Source: Streptomyces sp. Go-475 (GTDB taxonomy: Bacteria; Actinomycetota; Actinomycetes; Streptomycetales; Streptomycetaceae). From it: a stretch of 64,000 nt of DNA. Shown piece by piece: positions 42,157-50,941 of this stretch. Both the position numbers and the translations under genes were made by a program. The notes beneath the pieces were generated by a model. The model had not been told where the DNA came from. It ran no database searches and saw only the letters and a program-made list of their open reading frames with translations. The number at the start of each line of letters is the position of its first letter. Within the stretch, counting starts at the first letter, position 1. The stretch spans positions 2,833,501-2,897,500 of the forward strand of contig NZ_CP026121.1 of NCBI RefSeq assembly GCF_003330845.1. The letters run 5' to 3'.

Positions 42157-43638
42157 TCATGATCCCCCCGTGTCCAGGTGCAGACGGGTCAGGGCGTGTT
42201 CCGCCACGGGGGCGGGCAGCCAGCCGCGTTCCCGCACGGCCCGGACGAGGCGGGCGTACGGCTCGGCGAAGGCAGCCGTGCGGCCGGGGCGGGGTTCGAG
42301 GACGGTACGGACCCGGACCATGCGCGCGGCCGTGTCCGCCAGCGTGCCGGCGCCCGACACCCCGTACGCGGCCAGCGCGGCCATGCCGAGGGCCGGTTCC
42401 GTCTGCTCGGGGACGCGGGCCGGGCGGCCCAGGATGTCGGCGCGCAGTTGGTTCCAGTAAGGGCTGCGCGCGCCGCCGCCCGTGAAGGTGAGCGGGCCGT
42501 CGAGGGGCGCGCCGAGGTGGTGGAGGTAGTCCAGGCACAGGCGTTCCGTGAAGCCGACGCCCTGGAGCAGCGCGGCCCACCGGTCGGCGTCGTCGGCGGG
42601 GTCGCCGAGGAGGAGGGGCGTGGCGTCCGCGGCCCGGAACGGGAACCGCTCCCCCGGTGAGACGAGGGGGTAGGCGACCGCGCTCGACGGCTCGAACGCC
42701 CGGGCCCGCTCGTCCATCGCGGCCGGGTCTGCGTCCGGGAAGTGCGCCGCGAGCGCCCCGGCTCCGACGCTGGAGGCTCCGCCGGGCAGCCAGGTGCCGT
42801 CGGGGGCGCGGTGGTTGTAGACGACGCCGGTGGGGTCCCGGACCGGGTCGCGGGTCGCGCCCTTCAGCACGAGGGTCGTGCCGAGCACCGAGTTCCAGGA
42901 GCCGGGTCGCAGGGCGCCCGAGGCGATCTGGGCCGCGCAGCCGTCGGTCATGCCGGCGAGCACCGGAGTGCCGGCGGGGATGCCGGTGGCGTCGGCGGCG
43001 GCCGGGCGGACCTCGCCGAGGAGGGTCCCCGGGCGGACCACGGCGGGCAACAGGCCGTCCGGCACGCCCAGTTGCGCGAGGGCGACCTCCGGCCAGGACT
43101 CGTGCTCCACGTCGTAGCCCGTCTTGAGGGCGTGGCTGGAGTCGGCCGGGGGCGGTGCGCCGGTGAGGCGGGCGACGATCAGGTCGGGCTGGTGGGCGAG
43201 CCGCAGGCCGGGGCCGTACTCCCCCACCAGGCGGAGCGCCTTCGGCAGCGCCCAGGTGTCCTGCACCGCGAGCCCGGCTGCGCGCGCCCGCGCCGCCTCC
43301 GCCTTCGCGCGCCCGTCGTCGTACATCAGGGCGGGGCTGACGGGCCGGCCCGAGCCGTCCGTCAGCAGCACCGTGCCGGAGGTGCCGCACACCGCGAGTC
43401 CGCCGACCGGCGTGCCGGGGGGCGCGGAGCCGAGGGCGGCCCGGGACGCCGTGCACAGCGCCTGCCACCACCGCACCGGGTCCTGCTCGTGCCGCACCCC
43501 CTCGCGCCGCCCGGTCAGCGGGGCCGAGCCGCTGCCGAGGACCGTGCCGTCGGCGGTGACGAGCAGCGCGCGGACGCTCTGCGTGCCCAGGTCGATCCCC
43601 AGCCAGCCCGCGCCCTCGTCCGCATCGTCGTTCACCAT
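42157..43638 (-). CDS. FGGY-family carbohydrate kinase (divergent arm)
   Basis: 493 residues from the ATG at 43638 (GGGAGGTTCCGG just before). ATP-dependent sugar or polyol kinase. The N-terminal phosphate loop is GIDLGTQSVRA, the catalytic Asp region is LAGMTDGCAAQIASG and the C-terminal adenosine site is TGGGARSPYWNQL. It differs from the second FGGY kinase at 50942, so the two probably phosphorylate different intermediates. It is divergent from the ABC importer genes across a palindromic operator. Confidence 0.9.
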   Translation of the reverse strand: MVNDDADEGAGWLGIDLGTQSVRALLVTADGTVLGSGSAPLTGRREGVRHEQDPVRWWQALCTASRAALGSAPPGTPVGGLAVCGTSGTVLLTDGSGRPVSPALMYDDGRAKAEAARARAAGLAVQDTWALPKALRLVGEYGPGLRLAHQPDLIVARLTGAPPPADSSHALKTGYDVEHESWPEVALAQLGVPDGLLPAVVRPGTLLGEVRPAAADATGIPAGTPVLAGMTDGCAAQIASGALRPGSWNSVLGTTLVLKGATRDPVRDPTGVVYNHRAPDGTWLPGGASSVGAGALAAHFPDADPAAMDERARAFEPSSAVAYPLVSPGERFPFRAADATPLLLGDPADDADRWAALLQGVGFTERLCLDYLHHLGAPLDGPLTFTGGGARSPYWNQLRADILGRPARVPEQTEPALGMAALAAYGVSGAGTLADTAARMVRVRTVLEPRPGRTAAFAEPYARLVRAVRERGWLPAPVAEHALTRLHLDTGGS

Positions 43639-43745
43639 CCGGAACCTCCCACGCCGTCGCAGCCGGATCTGTGAACTTCTCACTGTGCCCCGATATTTTC
43701 CCGTGCGCGAGGGATTGACGCCCAACTTCAGCCGTTCCACCCTCT

Positions 43746-43772
43746 GTTAACGAGTCGACTCGACGTGTTAAC
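43746..43772. promoter_or_regulatory. Palindromic operator candidate between the two sugar-pathway arms
   Basis: Two GTTAAC sites (43746-43751 and 43767-43772) flank a perfect 12-base palindrome CGAGTCGACTCG. This lies 23 bases before the binding-protein gene and 108 bases before the divergent FGGY kinase, so one regulator could control both. The DeoR-type gene in the operon is the obvious candidate regulator. Confidence 0.55.
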
Positions 43773-43794
43773 CAGGCTCCACGCGGAGGTACGG

Positions 43795-45216
43795 ATGGAC
43801 ACGCACGTGCACGACCGCCGGCGCTTCCTCGCCCTCGCCGCCGGGGCGGCGGCCGCCCCGCTGCTGACGGCCTGCGGCGCCGGTTTCGGCGGGAACGACA
43901 GCAAGGGCGACGGGTCCGCCGCCGACGACATCACCGGCTCCTTCGACTGGAAGCGGGAGAAGGGCACCACCGTCAAGGCGCTGCTCAACAAGCACCCGTA
44001 CACGGACGCGCTGATCGCCGACCTGAAGTCCTTCACCGCGAAGACCGGTATCAAGGTCGAGTACGACGTGTTCCCCGAGGACAACTACTTCGACAAGCTG
44101 ACCGTGGACCTGTCCAGCGGGCGTGCCTCCTACGACGTCTTCATGCTCGGCGCGTACATGGTGTGGCAGTACGGGCCGCCGGGCTGGCTGGAGGACCTCG
44201 GGCCCTGGATGCGCAACTCCGCCGCCACGGGCGCCGAGTGGGATCAGGCGGACTTCTTCCCGAACCTCCTCCAGGCCGACCAGTGGTCGCTGAAGGCGGG
44301 CGCGCCGCTGGGCCAGGGCGGGCAGTACGCGCTGCCGTGGGGCTGGGAGACCAACGTCGTCGCCTACAACACCGAGGTGTTCGGCAAACTCGGCCTGAAA
44401 CCGGCCGAGTCCTTCGACGAGCTGACCGAACTCGCCGCCACCATCAAGCGGAAGGCGCCGGGCGCGGGCTTCGACGGCATGTACGGGATCGCCGTACGCG
44501 GGTCGAGGAGCTGGGCCACCATCCACCCGGGCTTCATGACGATGTACGCCCGCAACGGCCTGAAGGACTTCACGGTCGACGGCGGGAAGCTCACACCCGC
44601 GATGAACAGCCCCGAGGCCGTCGCCTTCACCGAGGACTGGGCGCGGATGGTGAAGCGGGGCGGGCCGCCGTCCTGGACCTCGTACACCTGGTACCAGTGC
44701 TCCAGCGACCTGGGCGCGAAGAAGGCGGGGATGCTGTTCGACGCGGACACGGCCGCCTACTTCCAGGCGGTGAAGGGCGCGAGCCCCGCCTCCGGGAAGA
44801 TCGCCTTCCACCCCGGGCCGAAGGGTCCGGACGGGTCGCTCGCCACCAACATGTGGATCTGGTCGCTCGGCATGAACGCCAAGAGCAGGAAGAAGAGCGC
44901 CAGTTGGCTGTTCCTGCAGTGGGCCACCGGCAAGGAGCACCTGCGCAGGAGCGCGATCACGCACAACCACATCGACCCGGTGCGCAGGTCGGTCGCCGAG
45001 GACGCCGCGTACAAGGACAAGATGCGGCACCTGCCCGGGTTCCTGGAGACCTTCGAGACGGTCGTCGACCAGACGAAGATCCAGTTCACCCCGCAGGCGC
45101 AGTTCTTCGACGCCACGACCAGCTGGGCGGCGGCCCTCCAGGAGATCTACGGCGGCAAGGGCGCCACATCGGTGCTGGACGGGCTGGCGGACGACCTCGC
45201 CGGCAAGGTGGGCTAG
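43795..45216 (+). CDS. ABC transporter sugar-binding lipoprotein
   Basis: 473 residues from the ATG at 43795 (GCGGAGGTACGG). Family 1 extracellular solute-binding protein. A twin-arginine start DRRRFLALAAG and a lipobox LLTAC with Cys27 indicate Tat export and lipid anchoring. The mature part has the binding-protein pattern (FTAKTGIKVEYDVFPEDNYFDKLTVDLSSG). First gene of the importer operon; the permease gene follows after two bases. The ligand is probably a carbohydrate or polyol. Confidence 0.92.
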   Translation: MDTHVHDRRRFLALAAGAAAAPLLTACGAGFGGNDSKGDGSAADDITGSFDWKREKGTTVKALLNKHPYTDALIADLKSFTAKTGIKVEYDVFPEDNYFDKLTVDLSSGRASYDVFMLGAYMVWQYGPPGWLEDLGPWMRNSAATGAEWDQADFFPNLLQADQWSLKAGAPLGQGGQYALPWGWETNVVAYNTEVFGKLGLKPAESFDELTELAATIKRKAPGAGFDGMYGIAVRGSRSWATIHPGFMTMYARNGLKDFTVDGGKLTPAMNSPEAVAFTEDWARMVKRGGPPSWTSYTWYQCSSDLGAKKAGMLFDADTAAYFQAVKGASPASGKIAFHPGPKGPDGSLATNMWIWSLGMNAKSRKKSASWLFLQWATGKEHLRRSAITHNHIDPVRRSVAEDAAYKDKMRHLPGFLETFETVVDQTKIQFTPQAQFFDATTSWAAALQEIYGGKGATSVLDGLADDLAGKVG

Positions 45217-45218
45217 CC

Positions 45219-46097
45219 ATGCGGCTCGCGCTGCGACCGTACCTCCTCATCGTCCCGGCCCTGCTGCTCACCTGCGGGATCCTGTACCCCTTCGGGCTCG
45301 GGCTGTACTACACGCTGTTCGACTTCTCGGCGAGCAAACCGCAGCCGGACATGGTGCGGTTCGAGAACTACAGAGCCGTCTTCACGCAGGAGGCGTTCTG
45401 GAACTCGGCGTGGGTGACCGTGCTTTACGCGGTCGGGGCGGCGCTCGCCGAGACCGTGCTCGGCGTGGCCGTCGCCCTGCTGCTGCACCGCTCGACGCTC
45501 GTCGGACGGGTCCTGGAGAAGATCCTGATCCTGCCGCTGATGATCGCGCCGGTGATCGCGGCGATCATCTGGAAGCTGATGCTCCAGCCGTCGGTGGGGG
45601 TCGTGAACTACCTGCTCAGGCCGTTCGGTCTGGGCGGGGTGCAGTGGACCGACACCCCGACGGGCGCGCTGCTGTCGTCGATCGCCGTGGACGTGTGGGT
45701 GTACACCCCGTTCGTGGCGATCCTCGCCCTGGCCGGTCTGCGGTCGCTGCCCGCCTCCCCGTTCGAGGCGGCGGCCGTGGACGGCGCGGGGTGGTGGTAC
45801 ACGTTCCGGCGGCTGACCCTGCCGATGCTGTGGCCGTACGTGCTGGTCGCGGTGATCTTCCGGTTCATGGACTCGCTGAAGGTGTTCGACATCATCTACG
45901 CCCTCACCGAGGGAGGGCCGGGCGACTCGACCGTCGTGCTCCAGATCCGGGCGTACCTGGAGGCGATCCGCTTCCAGCGGTACTCGTTCGGGATCTCCTA
46001 CACGATCGTGCTGTGGGCCGTGGTGTACCTGGCCGCGATGGTCCTGGTGAAGCACCTGGGCAAGATCCAGCGGAAGGCCGCGGAGGTGACCACGTGA
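45219..46097 (+). CDS. ABC transporter permease, MalF/UgpA type
   Basis: 292 residues from the ATG at 45219, six transmembrane helices. The EAA coupling loop EAAAVDGAGWWYTFRRLTLPML binds the ATPase. Its stop overlaps the next permease's GTG (GTGA), so the two are coupled. It forms the channel with the second permease. Confidence 0.92.
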   Translation: MRLALRPYLLIVPALLLTCGILYPFGLGLYYTLFDFSASKPQPDMVRFENYRAVFTQEAFWNSAWVTVLYAVGAALAETVLGVAVALLLHRSTLVGRVLEKILILPLMIAPVIAAIIWKLMLQPSVGVVNYLLRPFGLGGVQWTDTPTGALLSSIAVDVWVYTPFVAILALAGLRSLPASPFEAAAVDGAGWWYTFRRLTLPMLWPYVLVAVIFRFMDSLKVFDIIYALTEGGPGDSTVVLQIRAYLEAIRFQRYSFGISYTIVLWAVVYLAAMVLVKHLGKIQRKAAEVTT

Positions 46098-46918
46098 GGA
46101 AACGCCTGCTGAGCCGGCTGGCGGACGCCGCGCTCGTCCTCTACTTCGTCTTCGCGCTGTTCCCGATCGCCTGGATGGTGATCCTGTCGCTGAAGCCGGC
46201 GGACCAGTTGTTCTCCACCTACTTCTCCTTCTCCCCCACCCTCGACGGCTACCGGACGGTCCTCGGTGACAGCGAGGGCATCCCGTTCGTGCGGTTCTTC
46301 GTCAACAGCCTGGTGGTGTCGGTGGGGGCGGTCGCGCTGTCGCTGGTGGTCGGGCTGCCGGCGGCGTACGCCTCGGCCCGGTGGCGGTTCAAGGGCTCGG
46401 AGAACCTGATGTTCACGCTGCTGTCGTTCCGCTTCGCGCCCGAACTGACCGTGATCATCCCGCTGTTCGTGCTGTACCAGAAGCTCGGTCTGTTCGACAC
46501 GTACGTCGGCATGGTGTGGGTGCTGCAACTGGTGACGCTGCCGCTGATCGTGTGGATCATGCGGTCCTACTTCGCCGACCTCACCCCCGAGCTGGAGCAG
46601 GCGGCCCTGCTGGACGGCTACACCCGCAAGCAGGCGTTCTTCAAGGTGGCCCTGCCGCTGGTCAAGCCGGGCATCGCGGCCGTGTCGCTGCTGGCGTTCA
46701 TCTTCGCCTGGAACAACTTCGTCTTCCCGCTGATCCTCACCTCCAACGAGGCCCAGACGGTGACCGTGGGCGCGCTGTCCTTCCTCGGCGGGGACCGGCC
46801 CAAGTACAACCTGACGGCCGCCGCCGCGCTGGTGTCCGTCGTCCCGCCGCTGCTGCTGGCGCTGACGATCCAGCGGTACCTGGTGCGGGGCCTGTCGTTC
46901 GGGGCGGTGAAGTCATGA
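46094..46918 (+). CDS. ABC transporter permease, MalG/UgpE type
   Basis: 274 residues from a GTG at 46094 overlapping the previous stop. Six helices, with the EAA-like loop EQAALLDGYTRKQAFFKVALPLVKPG. The C-terminal RGLSFGAVK is typical of the MalG side. It overlaps the next gene by ATGA. Confidence 0.92.
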   Translation: MRKRLLSRLADAALVLYFVFALFPIAWMVILSLKPADQLFSTYFSFSPTLDGYRTVLGDSEGIPFVRFFVNSLVVSVGAVALSLVVGLPAAYASARWRFKGSENLMFTLLSFRFAPELTVIIPLFVLYQKLGLFDTYVGMVWVLQLVTLPLIVWIMRSYFADLTPELEQAALLDGYTRKQAFFKVALPLVKPGIAAVSLLAFIFAWNNFVFPLILTSNEAQTVTVGALSFLGGDRPKYNLTAAAALVSVVPPLLLALTIQRYLVRGLSFGAVKS

Positions 46919-48006
46919 TCCGGCTGAGCGGGATCCGGAAGGCGTACGGCAAGACCGTCGCGCTCGACGAGCTGGAACTCGACGTACGGGAAGGCGAGTT
47001 CTTCTGCCTGCTCGGCCCGTCCGGCGCGGGCAAGACCACCACCCTGAAGACCGTCGCCGGACTCGAACAGCCCGACTCCGGCACGGTCGTGCTCGACGGC
47101 GAGGACATGCGGGGCGTCGAGCCCTACGACCGGGGCGTGGCGATGTGCTTCGAGAGCTACGCCCTCTACCCGCACCGCTCGGCCTACGACAACCTCGCCT
47201 CGCCGCTACGCTCGCCCCGGCACCGGCTGCCCGCCGACCAGGCCCGGCAGCGCATCGGCGCGATCGCCGAACTGCTCGGGATATCGGGGCTGCTGGACCG
47301 GCCCGTCGGGCAGCTGTCGAACGGGCAGCGGCAGCGCGTCGCCCTCGGCCGGGTGCTGGTCCGCCCCGCCCGGGCCTTCCTGCTCGACGAGCCGCTCTCC
47401 CACCTCGACGCCAAGCTCCGCCAGCAGATGCGGGCCGAGCTGAAGGCCATCGGGGCCGTGCAGCACACCACCACCCTGTACGTCACCCACGACTCGGTGG
47501 AGGCGCTGGCGCTCGGCGACCGGATCGGGGTGATCCGGCAGGGGCGGATCGTGCAGACGGGCACGCGGGAGGAGATCTGGTACCGGCCCCACGACACGGA
47601 GGTCGCGCGGGCCTTCGGCCGGCCCCGGATCAACCTGCTGACGGGGGTCGTCACCGACAGCGGGGTGCGGTGCGGCGGCGGGGTCGAACTGCCGGTCCGG
47701 GCCCAGGCCGCTCCGGGCACGGACGTCCTGGTCGGCCTGCGCCCCCGGGACATCGCCCTGCACGGCGGCGAGGGCCACGAGCTGACCGGGACCGTGTACG
47801 TCACCGAGGTGCTCGGCCGGTCCGTCGAGGTCACCGTCCGCCTCGGCACCGGGGAGCAGCGGGTGTCGCTGGTGGCCCCCCGGGCGGACGCGGCGCGCCT
47901 TCGTCCGGACGATCCGGTGCGGCTCGTGGTCCGGCCTGAGAACCTGCTGCTGTTCGAGGCCGACCGGCCGGAACGACCGGGACGACGGATAGAGACACAG
48001 CCATGA
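46915..48006 (+). CDS. ABC transporter ATP-binding protein 1 (MalK/UgpC type)
   Basis: 363 residues from the ATG at 46915 (ATGA overlap). Walker A GPSGAGKTT, signature LSNGQRQRVALG (Asn in place of the usual second Gly), Walker B AFLLDEPLSHLDA, and a switch His in YVTHDSVEAL. The C-terminal TOBE-like domain follows. It powers the importer and overlaps the regulator gene by ATGA. The second ATPase is two genes downstream. Confidence 0.92.
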   Translation: MIRLSGIRKAYGKTVALDELELDVREGEFFCLLGPSGAGKTTTLKTVAGLEQPDSGTVVLDGEDMRGVEPYDRGVAMCFESYALYPHRSAYDNLASPLRSPRHRLPADQARQRIGAIAELLGISGLLDRPVGQLSNGQRQRVALGRVLVRPARAFLLDEPLSHLDAKLRQQMRAELKAIGAVQHTTTLYVTHDSVEALALGDRIGVIRQGRIVQTGTREEIWYRPHDTEVARAFGRPRINLLTGVVTDSGVRCGGGVELPVRAQAAPGTDVLVGLRPRDIALHGGEGHELTGTVYVTEVLGRSVEVTVRLGTGEQRVSLVAPRADAARLRPDDPVRLVVRPENLLLFEADRPERPGRRIETQP

Positions 48007-48837
48007 GCAGCAGCAGTGGTGGACAGCAGGGGCCGGCGGCGCGGCAGGCGGCCATGGCCGAGCAGGTGCTGGCCGACGGCTCGGCGACGGCGGCGGAGCT
48101 GGCCGAGCGGTTCGGGGTGAGCCTGATGACCATCCACCGAGACCTCGACGAGCTCGAACGGCAGGGCATCGTACGGAAGTTCCGCGGCGGGGTGACCGCG
48201 CAGCCGTCGGGGGTCTTCGAGTCGAACGTGCAGTACCGGCTGAAGACCATGCGGGCCGAGAAGGCCGCCGTCGCCGAGCGGGCGGTGCGGATGGTCGAGC
48301 CCGGCATGGCGATCCTGCTGGACGACTCCACGTCCACGCTGGAGATAGCCAGGCGGCTGCGCACGGGCGAGGTCACGCCCCTGACGGTCGTCACCAACTT
48401 CCTGGAGGCGATCAACCTCCTGGCCGACCAGCGGGGCATCCATCTGATGGCCCTGGGCGGCGACTACGACCCGCTGCACTCCTCGTTCCTCGGGGTGTCC
48501 TGCGTGGAGGCGGTCGAGCGAGCTGCGGGTGGACGTGTGCTTCGCGTCGACGTCGGCCGTGCACGGGGGTTACGCGTACCACCAGGAGCAGCACATCGTG
48601 TCCGTGAAGCGGGCGATGCTCGACGCGGCGGCACGGAACGTCCTGCTGATCGACCACACCAAGCTCGGCCGGGTCGCCCTGCACCGGGTCGTCCCGCTGT
48701 CCCGCTTCGACACGGTCCTCGTGGACGACGGGGCGTCGGCGGAGGCACTGCGGGATCTGGACGAGCACAAGGTCCGTTACGAGGTTTGCGCGACGAAGGG
48801 CGGCCATGGCGAGCGGAACGGGACTGGAGCTACGTGA
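48003..48837 (+). pseudogene. DeoR-type transcriptional regulator broken by a one-base frameshift
   Basis: The ATG at 48003 opens a DeoR-type protein: helix-turn-helix (TAAELAERFGVSLMTIHRDL) and effector-domain start (GMAILLDDSTSTLEIARRL), intact to CVEAVER at about 48520. It then continues in the frame one base to the right as LRVDVCFASTSAVHGGYAYH, ending at 48837. One extra base near 48517-48523 (GTCGAGCGAGCTG) restores the family sequence if removed. Neither half carries other damage. It may be a very recent mutation, a sequence error or a recoding site. It overlaps ATPase genes on both sides. Confidence 0.8.
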
Positions 48838-49894
48838 GCTGCGCAAGACGTACAGGTCGCGGGGGCGGCCCGCCGTGGACGCCGTCCGCGGGATCGACCT
48901 GAACCTCCGCTCCGGGGAACTGCTCGGGCTGCTCGGGCCCTCCGGCTGCGGCAAGTCGACGACCCTGCGCATGATCGCCGGGCTGGAGTCCGTCACCGGC
49001 GGGGACATCCTGGTCGGCGGGGTGTCGGTGGTGGAACGGCCCGCGCAGCAGCGCAACATCGGGGTCGCGTTCGAGAACTACGCGCTGTACCCGCCGCTGT
49101 CCGTCGCGGAGAACCTGGCGTTCGGGCTGAAGGCCCGGCGGAAGGCGGCCCGCGGTGACGTCGACCGCAAGGTGAAGGAGATCGCCGAGCGGGTCGGCCT
49201 GACCGGCCTCCTCGACGCCCGCCCGGCCGGGCTGTCCAGCGGCCAGAAACAGCGCGTCTCCCTGGCCCGGGCCCTGATCCGCGAACCGGACGTGCTGCTC
49301 CTCGACGAGCCCCTCTCGCACCTGGACGCGGCCCAGCGCGACACCACCCGACGCGAACTCAAGCGCATCCAGAAGGACCTCGGCCACACCACCATCCTGG
49401 TCACCCACGACCAGGAGGAGGCCCTCTCCCTCGCCGACCGGATCGCCGTCATGAAGGACGGCGTCATCCAGCAGCTCGGCACCCCCTACGAGATCTACGA
49501 CAGCCCGGCCAACGTCTTCGTCGCGGACTTCGTCGGCGAGCCCGCGATCACGCTGCTGCCCGGCATCGCCGACGGCGACGGCCACGCCCGCCTCTCCCCC
49601 GCGGTCCGCGTCGCGCTGCCCGTGCCGGTGGACCGGGGCCGTGAGGTGGTGGTCGGCATCCGCCCGGAGGACGTCCGGCTCACCGCCGAAGGCGGGCTGC
49701 CCGCCCGGGTCGTGGCCCACGAACCCCTCCTGGAGTCGGGCCTGGCGACCCTCGCCCTGGACGGGGTCGAACGGCATCTGGTCGTCCTCACCGACCCCGA
49801 GGTCCGGCTCGCCCACGACGACCGGGTCGAGGTCGCCGCCGACCCACAGCACACCCACGTCTTCGACGCCGAGACAGGAGACTCCCTGCGATGA
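48806..49894 (+). CDS. ABC transporter ATP-binding protein 2 (MalK/UgpC type)
   Basis: 362 residues from the ATG at 48806. Walker A GPSGCGKST, signature LSSGQKQRVSLA, Walker B VLLLDEPLSHLDA, switch LVTHDQEEAL, and a C-terminal TOBE domain. It overlaps the end of the DeoR-type gene by about 30 bases and the next gene by ATGA. Two unequal ATPases in one importer operon suggest a heterodimer, as in the rhizobial glycerol importer GlpSTPQV. Confidence 0.92.
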   Translation: MASGTGLELRELRKTYRSRGRPAVDAVRGIDLNLRSGELLGLLGPSGCGKSTTLRMIAGLESVTGGDILVGGVSVVERPAQQRNIGVAFENYALYPPLSVAENLAFGLKARRKAARGDVDRKVKEIAERVGLTGLLDARPAGLSSGQKQRVSLARALIREPDVLLLDEPLSHLDAAQRDTTRRELKRIQKDLGHTTILVTHDQEEALSLADRIAVMKDGVIQQLGTPYEIYDSPANVFVADFVGEPAITLLPGIADGDGHARLSPAVRVALPVPVDRGREVVVGIRPEDVRLTAEGGLPARVVAHEPLLESGLATLALDGVERHLVVLTDPEVRLAHDDRVEVAADPQHTHVFDAETGDSLR

Positions 49895-50922
49895 CTGCCG
49901 GAAACAGCGTGCGTGTCGTGGCCGCCGGTGACCACTTCGTCCTGCCGTCCCTGATCACACGGGCGGTGCGGCACGAGGTGGCACAGGCGCAGGTCGGTGA
50001 GCTGCGACTCGGCTGGCCGCTGGAGCCGTTCGGGCCGGTCGCCGAGGTGCAGGAGGCCAGTGACGCCGAGGACGAGATGATCGAGGCGCTGGCCGGGGCG
50101 GAGGTGCTGGTCACGCAGATGGGGCCGGTCACCGAGAAGGTGCTGGCCGCCTGCCCGGACCTGAAACTGGTCGTGGTGTGCCGGGGCGGGCCGGTGAACG
50201 TCAACCTGGACGCGGCGAAACGGCGGGACGTGCGGGTGTGCTTCGCGCCGGGCCGCAACGCCGCCGCCACCGCCGAGTTCACCCTCGGCCTGATGCTGGC
50301 CGCCCTGCGCCGCATCCCCCAAGCCCACGAGCCGCTCGCCCGGCACGGCAGCTGGGAGGGCGCGACGTACTACACGTACGAGCGCAGCGGCCTGGAACTG
50401 GAGGACCTGCCCGTCGGCCTGGTCGGCTACGGGGCTGTCGGCAGCCGGGTCGCGCGCGTGCTGTGCGCGTTCGGGGCGCGGGTGATGGTCCACGACCCCT
50501 ATGTGCACGGCGAGATCCACGGGCTGCGGGTGAGCTCGCTCGACGAACTCCTGCGCCGCTCCCAGGTGATCACCCTGCACGCCCGGCTCACCCCCGAGAC
50601 CCGGGGCCTGATCGGCGCCCGGGAGCTGGCGCTGCTGCCGCGCGGCGCGGTGGTGGTGAACGTGGCCCGGGGCCCGCTGCTGGACGAGGACGCGCTGTGC
50701 GACGCGCTGGAGAGCGGTCGGGTGTCGGCGGCGGCGCTCGACACGTACGAGCGGGAGCCGCTGCCGGAGGAGTCCCGGCTGCGGGGGTTCGCCGAACGCG
50801 TCGTGCTCACGCCCCACTTGGGCGGCGCGTCCCGCGCGGTCGCGGAGAAGGCGGCGCGGATCGCCGCCGAAGAGGTGGGCCGCTGGGTGCGGGGAGAGCC
50901 GCTCGCGCACTGTCTGACCTGA
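49891..50922 (+). CDS. D-2-hydroxyacid dehydrogenase family oxidoreductase
   Basis: 343 residues. NAD-binding motif VGLVGYGAVGSRVA. Catalytic residues are Arg in VVNVARGPLLDED, Glu in LDTYEREPLPEE and His in VLTPHLGGASR. It acts on 2-hydroxy or sugar-acid substrates reversibly with NAD(H); with two kinases nearby it may oxidise a phosphorylated sugar acid. The ATG at 49891 overlaps the previous stop. Confidence 0.88.
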   Translation: MTAGNSVRVVAAGDHFVLPSLITRAVRHEVAQAQVGELRLGWPLEPFGPVAEVQEASDAEDEMIEALAGAEVLVTQMGPVTEKVLAACPDLKLVVVCRGGPVNVNLDAAKRRDVRVCFAPGRNAAATAEFTLGLMLAALRRIPQAHEPLARHGSWEGATYYTYERSGLELEDLPVGLVGYGAVGSRVARVLCAFGARVMVHDPYVHGEIHGLRVSSLDELLRRSQVITLHARLTPETRGLIGARELALLPRGAVVVNVARGPLLDEDALCDALESGRVSAAALDTYEREPLPEESRLRGFAERVVLTPHLGGASRAVAEKAARIAAEEVGRWVRGEPLAHCLT

Positions 50923-50941
50923 GGACCCGGAGGAGAGCCGC

